From positions 1 to 26,405 of the IMG/VR virus record IMGVR_UViG_3300009147_000104: 26,405 bases of DNA. One strand, written 5' to 3'. A program made the position numbers and the translations under genes. This document shows, piece by piece, positions 5,755 to 10,209 of this stretch. The stretch's first letter is position 1; every line of letters begins with the position of its first letter. The notes beneath the pieces were generated by a model. The model did not search any database. It saw only the letters and a program-made list of their open reading frames with translations, and was not told where the DNA came from. This DNA comes from a virus.

Positions 5755-5898
5755 TCAACCTGCCTTTCTCGGGTTCTGACTTCCCGGCTTGCGTAGTCCC
5801 TTACCGTGATGCTTACCACGCTTCAGGGATTCGTTGTACCTATAGGTCCGATCAGCTAGCTTTACCTTCATCCTTCTAACATACTTTGACTCTGCCAT
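5755..5898 (-). CDS. Small very basic protein, 47 aa
   Basis: Translation begins MAESKYVRRMKVKLADRTYR. About a third of the residues are Lys or Arg, with a GKHHGKGLRKPG-type tail and no cysteine. AGG lies 6 bases before the ATG. It sits between the 63-aa gene and the membrane peptide in the same transcription unit. Nucleic-acid binding is suggested by charge alone. Confidence 0.6.
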   Translation of the reverse strand: MAESKYVRRMKVKLADRTYRYNESLKRGKHHGKGLRKPGSQNPRKAG

Positions 5899-5909
5899 TA
5901 TGAACCTGC

Positions 5910-6101
5910 TTACGGGGCCTTCCTGATGTCTGCATAACGGGTAATCACTAGCACATGCTCCCCATTATGCTGGACGATTACCTCGTCTAGCCCTGTTTCT
6001 TGGCAGTAGTGAACGGCTCGGTTAAGGGTATAGAGCGTGAGATGTTCACCAGCATCCCATACCTTGCACTTGATCTTTCCCTTATAGCTAGGCTTAGGCA
6101 T
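5910..6101 (-). CDS. Hypothetical protein, 63 aa
   Basis: Not recognised. It has a basic N-terminus (MPKPSYKGKIKCKVWDAGEH), a helical middle with one Cys, and a beta-like end (EVIVQHNGEHVLVITRYAD). The ATG overlaps the last codons of the preceding 71-aa gene by 8 bases, with GAGG about 7 bases upstream, so translation is coupled. It is a compact single domain with no membrane segment. Confidence 0.65.
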   Translation of the reverse strand: MPKPSYKGKIKCKVWDAGEHLTLYTLNRAVHYCQETGLDEVIVQHNGEHVLVITRYADIRKAP

Positions 6102-6309
6102 TACTCACCCTCGACTTCCTAGCCTCCATGATGACCTCTCGCCTATCGTTAGCTGCTGTCTTCAATAGCTCTGCCAGGTGATCGGTAACATCAGGATCAG
6201 AGACAGAAATACTCACTGCCCAATTGTCCATCGTGATCATAGGAGTGTTCCCACTTGTAATCCGATGGATCTTTGTCTCCTCTGTCAGTCCAATACTAAT
6301 ACTATGCAT
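6094..6309 (-). CDS. Hypothetical protein, 71 aa
   Basis: Not recognised. The first half is beta-rich (SISIGLTEETKIHRITSG, then MITMDNWAVSISVSD); the second half is a charged helix ending KSRVSNA. The ATG at 6309 has AGGAG 6 bases upstream; a GTG directly before it is a less likely start. It begins 9 bases after the HNH gene stop and overlaps the 63-aa gene. A mixed beta-helix layout of this size would fit a small partner-binding protein, but no function can be assigned. Confidence 0.6.
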   Translation of the reverse strand: MHSISIGLTEETKIHRITSGNTPMITMDNWAVSISVSDPDVTDHLAELLKTAANDRREVIMEARKSRVSNA

Positions 6310-6318
6310 CACTCACTC

Positions 6319-6696
6319 CTAGTCTCTATCGTGGTCAGCTAGAGGATTAATATCATCAACTAACGGCCACACGTCACTTAGTGGTTGTTCTAGCCTGCTC
6401 TCTTCCGCTGTACGGAACTGCACATCCTCTGCCTTAACATTCCTAGTATTCATCTTGTATCGGTAGTATTCCTCGGGGGTCATGTTCCCCTTATCTTGGT
6501 TACATGGATCACAAGCGAGAGCGAGGTTCAGTATGTTATCGCTACCACCTCTACTCTTGGGTATCTTGTGCTCTAGCTGTAGATCCTCTTCCATGAATAT
6601 CTCGCCACATAGGTAGCACCTAGGTCCGTCCATTATGATCAACCTGCGGCGCTTTCTCCTGTTGGCGCTACTACTACCGGGTCTACTCTTACTCAC
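6319..6696 (-). CDS. HNH endonuclease, 125 aa
   Basis: Metal-dependent DNA-cutting enzyme of the HNH family with a treble-clef zinc site. Visible motifs: C27xxC30 (CYLCG), E42-H43 followed by KIPKSRGGSDNILNL (the central H and N), and C62xxC65 followed by N66 and K69 (CDPCNQDKG). The N-terminus is Arg/Lys-rich, the C-terminus acidic and probably flexible. Starts with GTG at 6696, with AAGGA 9 bases upstream; an in-frame ATG at 6633, just before the domain, is a possible alternative. Free-standing HNH enzymes in phages either help terminase or act as homing-type nucleases. This one lies far from terminase, in the early operon. Confidence 0.88.
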   Translation of the reverse strand: MSKSRPGSSSANRRKRRRLIIMDGPRCYLCGEIFMEEDLQLEHKIPKSRGGSDNILNLALACDPCNQDKGNMTPEEYYRYKMNTRNVKAEDVQFRTAEESRLEQPLSDVWPLVDDINPLADHDRD

Positions 6697-6700
6697 CTCC

Positions 6701-6937
6701 CTAGATCCTTCCGTTTAGAATGTCCCTTGCCCTTCTACAACTAGAGCGTTTACAGACCCCCAAAGGGCCTGCGTGGAACCGAGTATGATACAGGTTACGT
6801 TGGTGATGTAGCTCCGCTTTAGTTGCATCGAGTAACCGGGAGAGCCTCTCTATCTCTATCTTCTGCGCATCCTGTACAACATCTAGTGCTATGAACTCTC
6901 CGGTATCTGGCCCACGACCAGCAGAAATGTCGCTCAC
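6701..6937 (-). CDS. Small coiled-coil hypothetical protein, 78 aa
   Basis: Not recognised. Residues about 20-50 (VVQDAQKIEIERLSRLLDAT and on) form a likely coiled coil. The C-terminus is basic with two cysteines (VCKRSSCRRARD). Starts with a GTG that overlaps the TGA of the HTH gene (GTGA), with GGAG 7 bases upstream. It is only 4 bases ahead of the HNH gene start, so the three are coupled. Confidence 0.65.
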   Translation of the reverse strand: MSDISAGRGPDTGEFIALDVVQDAQKIEIERLSRLLDATKAELHHQRNLYHTRFHAGPLGVCKRSSCRRARDILNGRI

Positions 6938-7188
6938 TCTGGCTCTCCACCTTCCTTGTCATGTATCGGATATCTACTGTTTGAGTAGATGGTAGACAAG
7001 GGAACGTCAGTCAACTCACTGATTGTCTTAGGTGTAACTCCCCGTTGTCTGAGTTTGTTTACCAACACTTGTATTGGGGAGTTAAGCTTGTTGACCTGAC
7101 CTAGTAACCGCTTACGTTTAGCTTGTAGGGTTGCTAGTTCCATTAGTAGCTGTAGGCGTTCCCTGTCTGTCTCTGACAGGTCTGGCAT
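6934..7188 (-). CDS. Small helix-turn-helix protein, 84 aa
   Basis: Probable DNA-binding regulator. After a helical N-terminal half (RERLQLLMELATLQAKRKRL), residues about 50-72 read LRQRGVTPKTISELTDVPLS followed by TIYSNSRYP. This is a helix-turn-helix of the resolvase or sigma-like type, with ISELTDVP as the first helix and STIYSNSRYP as the recognition helix. No ribosome site precedes either the ATG at 7188 or a TTG at 7197. A TACACT lies 8 bases upstream of the ATG, so the mRNA may be leaderless, as is common in actinobacteria. It is the first gene of a seven-gene unit. A perfect 14-bp palindrome lies upstream and may be its own operator. Confidence 0.72.
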   Translation of the reverse strand: MPDLSETDRERLQLLMELATLQAKRKRLLGQVNKLNSPIQVLVNKLRQRGVTPKTISELTDVPLSTIYSNSRYPIHDKEGGEPE

Positions 7189-7196
7189 AGGGATCA

Positions 7197-7225
7197 AGTG
7201 TACAGGCTCGGGCCGGAATTCCGGC
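7197..7225 (-). promoter_or_regulatory. Possible -10 and perfect 14-bp palindromic operator
   Basis: GCCGGAATTCCGGC at 7212-7225 is a perfect palindrome. TACACT on the minus strand (7202-7197) is a fair -10 element that would start transcription within a few bases of the HTH gene ATG. The -35 position shows no consensus. The palindrome would fall between -35 and -10, the classic place for a repressor site. Confidence 0.35.
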
Positions 7226-7305
7226 GGCTCACCAGGATCTAGGCAGGGGTGCGGTGTCCGCTCGCTCCGGGCCGTCCAGAGCCTCAGAGAGATCCCTTAA
7301 ACGCA

Positions 7306-7339
7306 GAAACCCCCTAGCCCGATTGGACTAGGGGGTTTC
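7306..7339 (-). terminator. Rho-independent terminator
   Basis: GAAACCCCCTAG (7306-7317) and CTAGGGGGTTTC (7328-7339) form a perfect 12-bp stem with a 10-base loop. In the minus direction it is followed by a T-containing tail (TTTCTGCGTTT). It lies 13 bases after the 74-aa gene stop and closes that operon. The stem is symmetric enough to act on plus-strand transcripts too. Confidence 0.85.
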
Positions 7340-7351
7340 TTATGCGTATGG

Positions 7352-7576
7352 CTATGTAGTGGTGTCTCTATGGCTTACCACTGGCTCATCGGAACGGTAT
7401 CTAGGTTCGTTCCTCATCCGTTCCACCCATTGCACAAAGTCAGGGTTCAAACGGTCAGCATCAATGACCATAGACCGTTCCTGCCTAGCTAGGTACTCAG
7501 CTAGACCTATGGGATTGGTTGATGTGCGAGGGTGAAGGTGTGACCACTTCATAGCTCGTCGGTTCTCACCCTTCAT
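7352..7576 (-). CDS. Hypothetical protein, 74 aa
   Basis: Not recognised. The protein is basic and Arg-rich (MKGENRRAMKWSHLHPRTST at the N-terminus; WVERMRNEPRYRSDEPVVSH near the end), with a central helix LAEYLARQERSMVIDADRL. The ATG overlaps the TGA of the preceding 63-aa gene (ATGA), with AGGG about 8 bases upstream. It ends 13 bases before a strong terminator, so the two genes form a short operon. Confidence 0.65.
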   Translation of the reverse strand: MKGENRRAMKWSHLHPRTSTNPIGLAEYLARQERSMVIDADRLNPDFVQWVERMRNEPRYRSDEPVVSHRDTTT

Positions 7577-7764
7577 GACTTCATCCCTGTCATGGCGTCA
7601 GCTTCCCGACCTTTCATGATGAGTAGCAAAGCCTCATCGCTAACAGTCCATCCGAGAGTCTTGACTTCAGTGTGCGTCATTTGCCATCTACCGTCATGCT
7701 CTCGGTAGTAGACATCAAACGTCTCGCCATTCTTCAGCGTCACGGTATGGATGGGTGTATCCAC
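7573..7764 (-). CDS. Hypothetical protein, 63 aa
   Basis: Not recognised. The N-terminal half is beta-like (IHTVTLKNGETFDVYYREHD), followed by WQMTHTEVKTLGW and a short helix (SDEALLLIMKGREADAM). Starts with GTG; AAAGGA lies 9 bases upstream. It is the first gene of a two-gene operon between hairpins 7802-7843 and 7306-7339. Confidence 0.65.
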   Translation of the reverse strand: MDTPIHTVTLKNGETFDVYYREHDGRWQMTHTEVKTLGWTVSDEALLLIMKGREADAMTGMKS

Positions 7765-7801
7765 TGTTCATCATCCTTTCTTAGTAGCTAGTTGCTACTG
7801 A

Positions 7802-7843
7802 GACACCCAACCACCTAGCAACGTTGGTAAGTGGTTAGGTGTC
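7802..7843 (-). terminator. Terminator-like hairpin between units
   Basis: GACACCCAACCAC (7802-7814) pairs with GTGGTTAGGTGTC (7831-7843). The single DNA mismatch (C opposite A) becomes a U-G wobble in minus-strand RNA, giving 13 unbroken pairs on that strand only. It follows the 155-aa gene by 10 bases. There is no U-run, so it may be a processing or stability hairpin. Confidence 0.6.
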
Positions 7844-7852
7844 AGATTCCAA

Positions 7853-8320
7853 CTAGCCCATCATGTAGTGCGGTAGGGATTCGTTATCCATCAGTCCGAC
7901 ATGATGTGTGTCTGCCCAATTCTTACGGCCACGCTTGCCTAGATCCTCCTCGTGATCACTGAAGTGATGAGGATGGAACGGAGCGGGGAAGTCATAAGTG
8001 GTAGTGGTCCTGAAGAATTCCCTAGCGTCATGGCAGATCATCTCTGCCTCTAGGTTGATGACTTCCTCAAGGATGCGACGCATCATGGTCAACTCTGTCC
8101 AATCATCACCTAGCCTGAAGTGGACAGTACGATCAAACACACTACGTCCAGCATCACTCAGTGAGCGGGTATAGCCAGGGAATGAGTCACTATCGACAGC
8201 ATCCCAAAGGATTTGGACGTAACAGTGATCGCTACTAACGCTGTAGCTTGCAAGTTGGAACGTCCAACCTGGCTTATAGATGAGCCGAGACACCAGTTCC
8301 CTCGCATCATCCGTATTCAT
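7853..8320 (-). CDS. Hypothetical protein, 155 aa
   Basis: Not recognised by function. It is a soluble acidic protein: an N-terminal helix (MNTDDARELVSRLIYKPGWT), beta strands (FQLASYSVSSDHCYVQILWD), a helical middle (WTELTMMRRILEEVINLEAE) and a His-rich C-terminus (FPAPFHPHHFSDHEED). GGGAGG lies 7 bases before the ATG; the same CTGGGAGGG string precedes the 168-aa gene. It is monocistronic between two hairpins. The His-rich end might bind metal, but there is no defined motif. Confidence 0.7.
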   Translation of the reverse strand: MNTDDARELVSRLIYKPGWTFQLASYSVSSDHCYVQILWDAVDSDSFPGYTRSLSDAGRSVFDRTVHFRLGDDWTELTMMRRILEEVINLEAEMICHDAREFFRTTTTYDFPAPFHPHHFSDHEEDLGKRGRKNWADTHHVGLMDNESLPHYMMG

Positions 8321-8370
8321 GTTTCACCCTCCCAGGTGTGTTAGCAGTCACCGTTGCAGTAACTACTAGG

Positions 8371-8407
8371 AAGCGCTCAGAACCCTCTAGATCGGCCCTG
8401 AGCGCTT
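8371..8407 (-). terminator. Terminator-like hairpin
   Basis: AAGCGCTCAG (8371-8380) and CTGAGCGCTT (8398-8407) form a perfect 10-bp stem with a 17-base loop, 5 bases after the 29-aa gene stop. In the minus direction the stem ends CGCTTCC, with no long U-run. Confidence 0.65.
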
Positions 8408-8411
8408 CTAA

Positions 8412-8501
8412 CTAGCGACTACTGGTGTTGACGTACCTAGCGAGCCACATGACCGCTAGAACGCTTAGAGATGCCCATACAAGTGCGTAGACGACAGGCA
8501 T
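8412..8501 (-). CDS. Tiny membrane peptide, 29 aa
   Basis: Encodes MPVVYALVWASLSVLAVMWL followed by ARYVNTSSR: one membrane span of about 20 residues with a short, positively charged tail. The ATG overlaps the TGA of the 101-aa gene (TGATG), which supports coupled translation. A hairpin follows directly. Placed at the end of a transcription unit like the 53-aa membrane protein. The role is unknown. Confidence 0.5.
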   Translation of the reverse strand: MPVVYALVWASLSVLAVMWLARYVNTSSR

Positions 8502-8806
8502 CACTCTGTCCCCACGATGGTCAGATACTCAGCACCACCCTGCCGGCTGTAGTAGTAGGGCAGTCTTAGTTCCCTGAGTATCTGATTCATGCCACCTTGA
8601 TCACTCACGCTTCCCCATCCAACACTCAGATAGAGAGTGCTTAGGTCAGGGGAACCGTCATCTTTGAACGTCACGCTCAACATGTTGTGTCCGTCATGCC
8701 AGACGTCCAGAGTCTTTCGGCCGTTGGTATCTGTGCTGTGATAGCTGACCCAACTGTTACCACTTCCTGCGTTGCCTGCTTTGTGTGCTAGCTGTGAGAT
8801 CCTCAT
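8501..8806 (-). CDS. Hypothetical protein, 101 aa
   Basis: Not recognised. After MRISQLAHKAGNAGSGNSWV it looks beta-rich (WVSYHSTDTNGRKTLDVWHD, then LSVTFKDDG and LSTLYLSVGWG), ending with a Tyr-rich LPYYYSRQGGAEYLTIVG. I chose the ATG at 8806 because it overlaps the previous stop (ATGA). An upstream in-frame ATG at 8821 has no ribosome site. Middle gene of a three-gene unit. Confidence 0.68.
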   Translation of the reverse strand: MRISQLAHKAGNAGSGNSWVSYHSTDTNGRKTLDVWHDGHNMLSVTFKDDGSPDLSTLYLSVGWGSVSDQGGMNQILRELRLPYYYSRQGGAEYLTIVGTE

Positions 8807-9309
8807 GAGTGGAACGACCATGTGCCAGGCATGGGAGCATCAACCGGAATGTTCCACTCGTGCCTATCCCATGTCACCTTAGCTGTAACATCACGCTTGT
8901 TTGTCCCGTGATGTGTGTAGGTGACTGTTGCACAAGACTTGATTGCCTCAGCCTTATCATTATCACTGAGATAGTATTCATAGCCTTGTGTGCTTCCACA
9001 CTTCTCGCACTTCCTACGATCCTCATGCCAGATGAGTCCATAGACAAAGCCAGCGTTACCGCTCTGTCGACGTTCACTGTCCGCATACTCTGCGACGAAC
9101 AGGCTCAACTCGCCATCCTTTGACACAACAGCATGTGAACCAAAGAAACGGTTATTGAGTGCGATGAGATTGTGGAACAGGGAATCCATAGCCTTTATGA
9201 CCTTATCGTCACTCTGGCCGTAGTAGCTTCCCAACTGCCACACTCTCTCTCGCATCGCAGTGATTGTGTCGACAGCAGCATCTGTCAACTCAACTACTCG
9301 GGTATCCAT
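8803..9309 (-). CDS. Hypothetical protein with CxxC, 168 aa
   Basis: Not recognised. Begins MDTRVVELTDAAVDTITAMR with an N-terminal helical part, then a beta-rich region. CEKCGSTQGYEYY near the middle is a zinc-knuckle-like CxxC, and one further Cys follows. The ATG at 9309 has GGGAGG 7 bases upstream, so the longer frame from 9381 is unlikely. It is the first gene after the leftward promoter, with a leader of about 230 bases containing a hairpin at 9366-9397. First-expressed phage genes often target host functions, but nothing in the sequence says which. Confidence 0.7.
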   Translation of the reverse strand: MDTRVVELTDAAVDTITAMRERVWQLGSYYGQSDDKVIKAMDSLFHNLIALNNRFFGSHAVVSKDGELSLFVAEYADSERRQSGNAGFVYGLIWHEDRRKCEKCGSTQGYEYYLSDNDKAEAIKSCATVTYTHHGTNKRDVTAKVTWDRHEWNIPVDAPMPGTWSFHS

Positions 9310-9365
9310 AGCTTTCCCTCCCAGGGATTGACTACTCTTCAGGCTGTATCCGTCACGACACAGCG

Positions 9366-9397
9366 ACAGGCCCAACACCATCTCGGAGCGGGCCTGT
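9366..9397 (-). promoter_or_regulatory. Leader hairpin ahead of the 168-aa gene
   Basis: ACAGGCCC (9366-9373) and GGGCCTGT (9390-9397) form a perfect 8-bp stem with a 16-base loop, inside the predicted leftward leader and about 55 bases before the ribosome site. Possible attenuator. In the plus direction it is followed by TTCGTATCT, so it could also block rightward read-through. Confidence 0.4.
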
Positions 9398-9423
9398 TTC
9401 GTATCTCCACATGGGAGGAAAGG

Positions 9424-9510
9424 ATGAGGAATAACTACAACCTACAGCCTGTCATCACGACGGTTGGTGGGGCGCTCGTTATTCCGTTGTCAAGGTGCTG
9501 TGATCCCTAG
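9424..9510 (+). CDS. Possible 28-aa peptide with strong ribosome site
   Basis: Plus-strand frame beginning MRNNYNLQPVITTVGGALVI, with GGGAGGAAAGG directly upstream (GGGAGG, spacing about 5). It lies opposite the leftward leader and has no recognisable partner or promoter. The ribosome site is better than for most genes here, which is why it is listed. It may be chance, since GGGAGG-like strings recur in this genome. Confidence 0.22.
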   Translation: MRNNYNLQPVITTVGGALVIPLSRCCDP

Positions 9511-9546
9511 CCGTTCTGTCCGGATCACTATCAAGAAACCGTCTCC

Positions 9547-9575
9547 ATCCTACCACGGTCCCTACACACTTGCAA
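9547..9575 (-). promoter_or_regulatory. Leftward early promoter candidate
   Basis: Minus strand: TTGCAA (9575-9570), a 17-base spacer, TAGGAT (9552-9547). This is the best -35/-10 pair in the window. The predicted start is near 9540 and would serve the 168-aa, 101-aa and 29-aa genes. The -35 overlaps the first 13-bp repeat, so a protein bound to the repeats could repress or activate it. Confidence 0.6.
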
Positions 9576-9636
9576 CACACCCTTGCAATACACCCTAATG
9601 TGGCACGTGTCACACCCTGAGACTGCAACACACCCT
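9571..9636. repeat. 13-bp iterons TGCAAYACACCCT
   Basis: TGCAACACACCCT (9571-9583) and TGCAATACACCCT (9584-9596) are directly tandem, with another exact TGCAACACACCCT at 9624-9636. A degenerate copy at 9606-9618 keeps CACACCCT. CCACACCCT also appears, inverted, inside the DnaA-box pair. Iteron-like binding sites for an initiator or regulator. Confidence 0.65.
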
Positions 9637-9652
9637 GTACGTACTCTCATGC

Positions 9653-9674
9653 TTATCCACAAGGGTGTGGATAA
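9653..9674. promoter_or_regulatory. Inverted pair of perfect DnaA boxes
   Basis: TTATCCACA at 9653-9661 and its exact inverse TGTGGATAA at 9666-9674, 4 bases apart. Both match the classical DnaA-box consensus TTATNCACA. A third site, TTATCCACC (one mismatch), is at 9935-9943. An AT-rich tract follows immediately. This indicates host DnaA (or a phage mimic) binding. Confidence 0.65.
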
Positions 9675-9708
9675 CAACTATTTATGCTTAATAGAGCACT
9701 ATCTCGCC

Positions 9709-9757
9709 CATATCACATCATAATCGCCCCATATCCACTACATATCGCGTCCATATC
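9709..9757. repeat. Helically phased CATATC sites
   Basis: CATATC at 9709-9714, 9730-9735, 9741-9746 and 9752-9757. Spacings are 21, 11 and 11 bases, so all lie on the same face of the helix. They sit in the G-poor tract just right of the DnaA boxes. Confidence 0.45.
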
Positions 9758-9893
9758 TAATACATACCTATATTACTATCTATCATCATCATCATTTGAT
9801 CACATCACAACACAGCACACACAACACACCAGCTCACTCACTCATCATTCCAACATTCATTTACCCATTCGACATCACATCACATAGTCTGTT

Positions 9894-9905
9894 TGACCCG
9901 GGTCA
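9894..9905. promoter_or_regulatory. 12-bp palindrome followed by G-rich run
   Basis: TGACCCGGGTCA (9894-9905) is a perfect palindrome. At 9913-9930 follow G runs of 6, 7 and 3 separated by single A residues, which could form a G-quadruplex. Lying about 100 bases before the first late gene, it could be an operator or part of a packaging or cos region. Confidence 0.35.
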
Positions 9906-10002
9906 GCCCCTCGGGGGGAGGGGGGGAGGGAGTGTTATCCACCTGTAGACAGGTTTATGAAAGGGACATACGGTATGGTCATGCCCAAGGAGATGGCTGC
10001 CT

Positions 10003-10209
10003 ATGTCCACCCCATATGTATGCCAACAATGTAGATGCAATAGGTTCATAACTGACTGTCGATACTCATTCCACCCCCGACCGTTAACAGAAGCCAAAGA
10101 TCGTTGGCGAGAAACCGCCGACAGAGCAGGACTACCCACATGCCCGCCAGAACAGCAGCCACTCCCCAAGAGAAAGACAACTACAAGCAACTCCGAATCG
10201 GGGGAATGA
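10003..10209 (+). CDS. Small Cys-containing protein upstream of terminase, 68 aa
   Basis: Begins MSTPYVCQQCRCNRFITDCR; C7, C10, C12 and C19 could make a zinc site. The tail is hydrophilic (ETADRAGLPTCPPEQQPLPK and on). AAGGAG lies 10 bases before the ATG. It overlaps the terminase start by 70 bases, long but tolerable in phages. It could be a small terminase-associated or regulatory protein. It is too small and not homologous enough, by eye, to call a terminase small subunit, although that gene is otherwise missing here. Confidence 0.5.
   Translation: MSTPYVCQQCRCNRFITDCRYSFHPRPLTEAKDRWRETADRAGLPTCPPEQQPLPKRKTTTSNSESGE

Larger units (their letters stand above)
9310..10002. other. Divergent control region and candidate replication origin
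   Basis: About 690 bases between the leftward and rightward arms with no convincing large gene. It contains a leader hairpin (9366-9397), a leftward promoter (9547-9575), 13-bp repeats (9571-9636), an inverted DnaA-box pair (9653-9674), a G-poor AC/T-rich tract (about 9700-9890) with phased CATATC sites and an ATC run, a 12-bp palindrome (9894-9905), a G-rich run (9913-9930) and a near-match DnaA box (9935-9943). Duplex-melting AT-rich DNA next to DnaA boxes and iterons is the usual build of a bacterial-type origin. Confidence 0.6.

Noticed and set aside
7198-7300. tRNA gene in the gap before the HTH gene
   Set aside because: No cloverleaf and no TTC-loop consensus; only the 14-bp palindrome stands out.
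9571-9636. CRISPR-like repeats
   Set aside because: 13-bp units, two of them directly adjacent with no spacers; these are iterons or operator sites.
9684-9887. Plus-strand frame of 67 codons in the AC-rich tract
   Set aside because: The product is His/Ser/Thr/Ile low-complexity, there is no ribosome site, and the lack of stops is explained by the G-poor composition.
9975-10034. Short plus-strand frame of 19 codons with AAAGGG upstream
   Set aside because: It overlaps the better 68-aa frame, has no conserved-looking features, and ends inside that gene.
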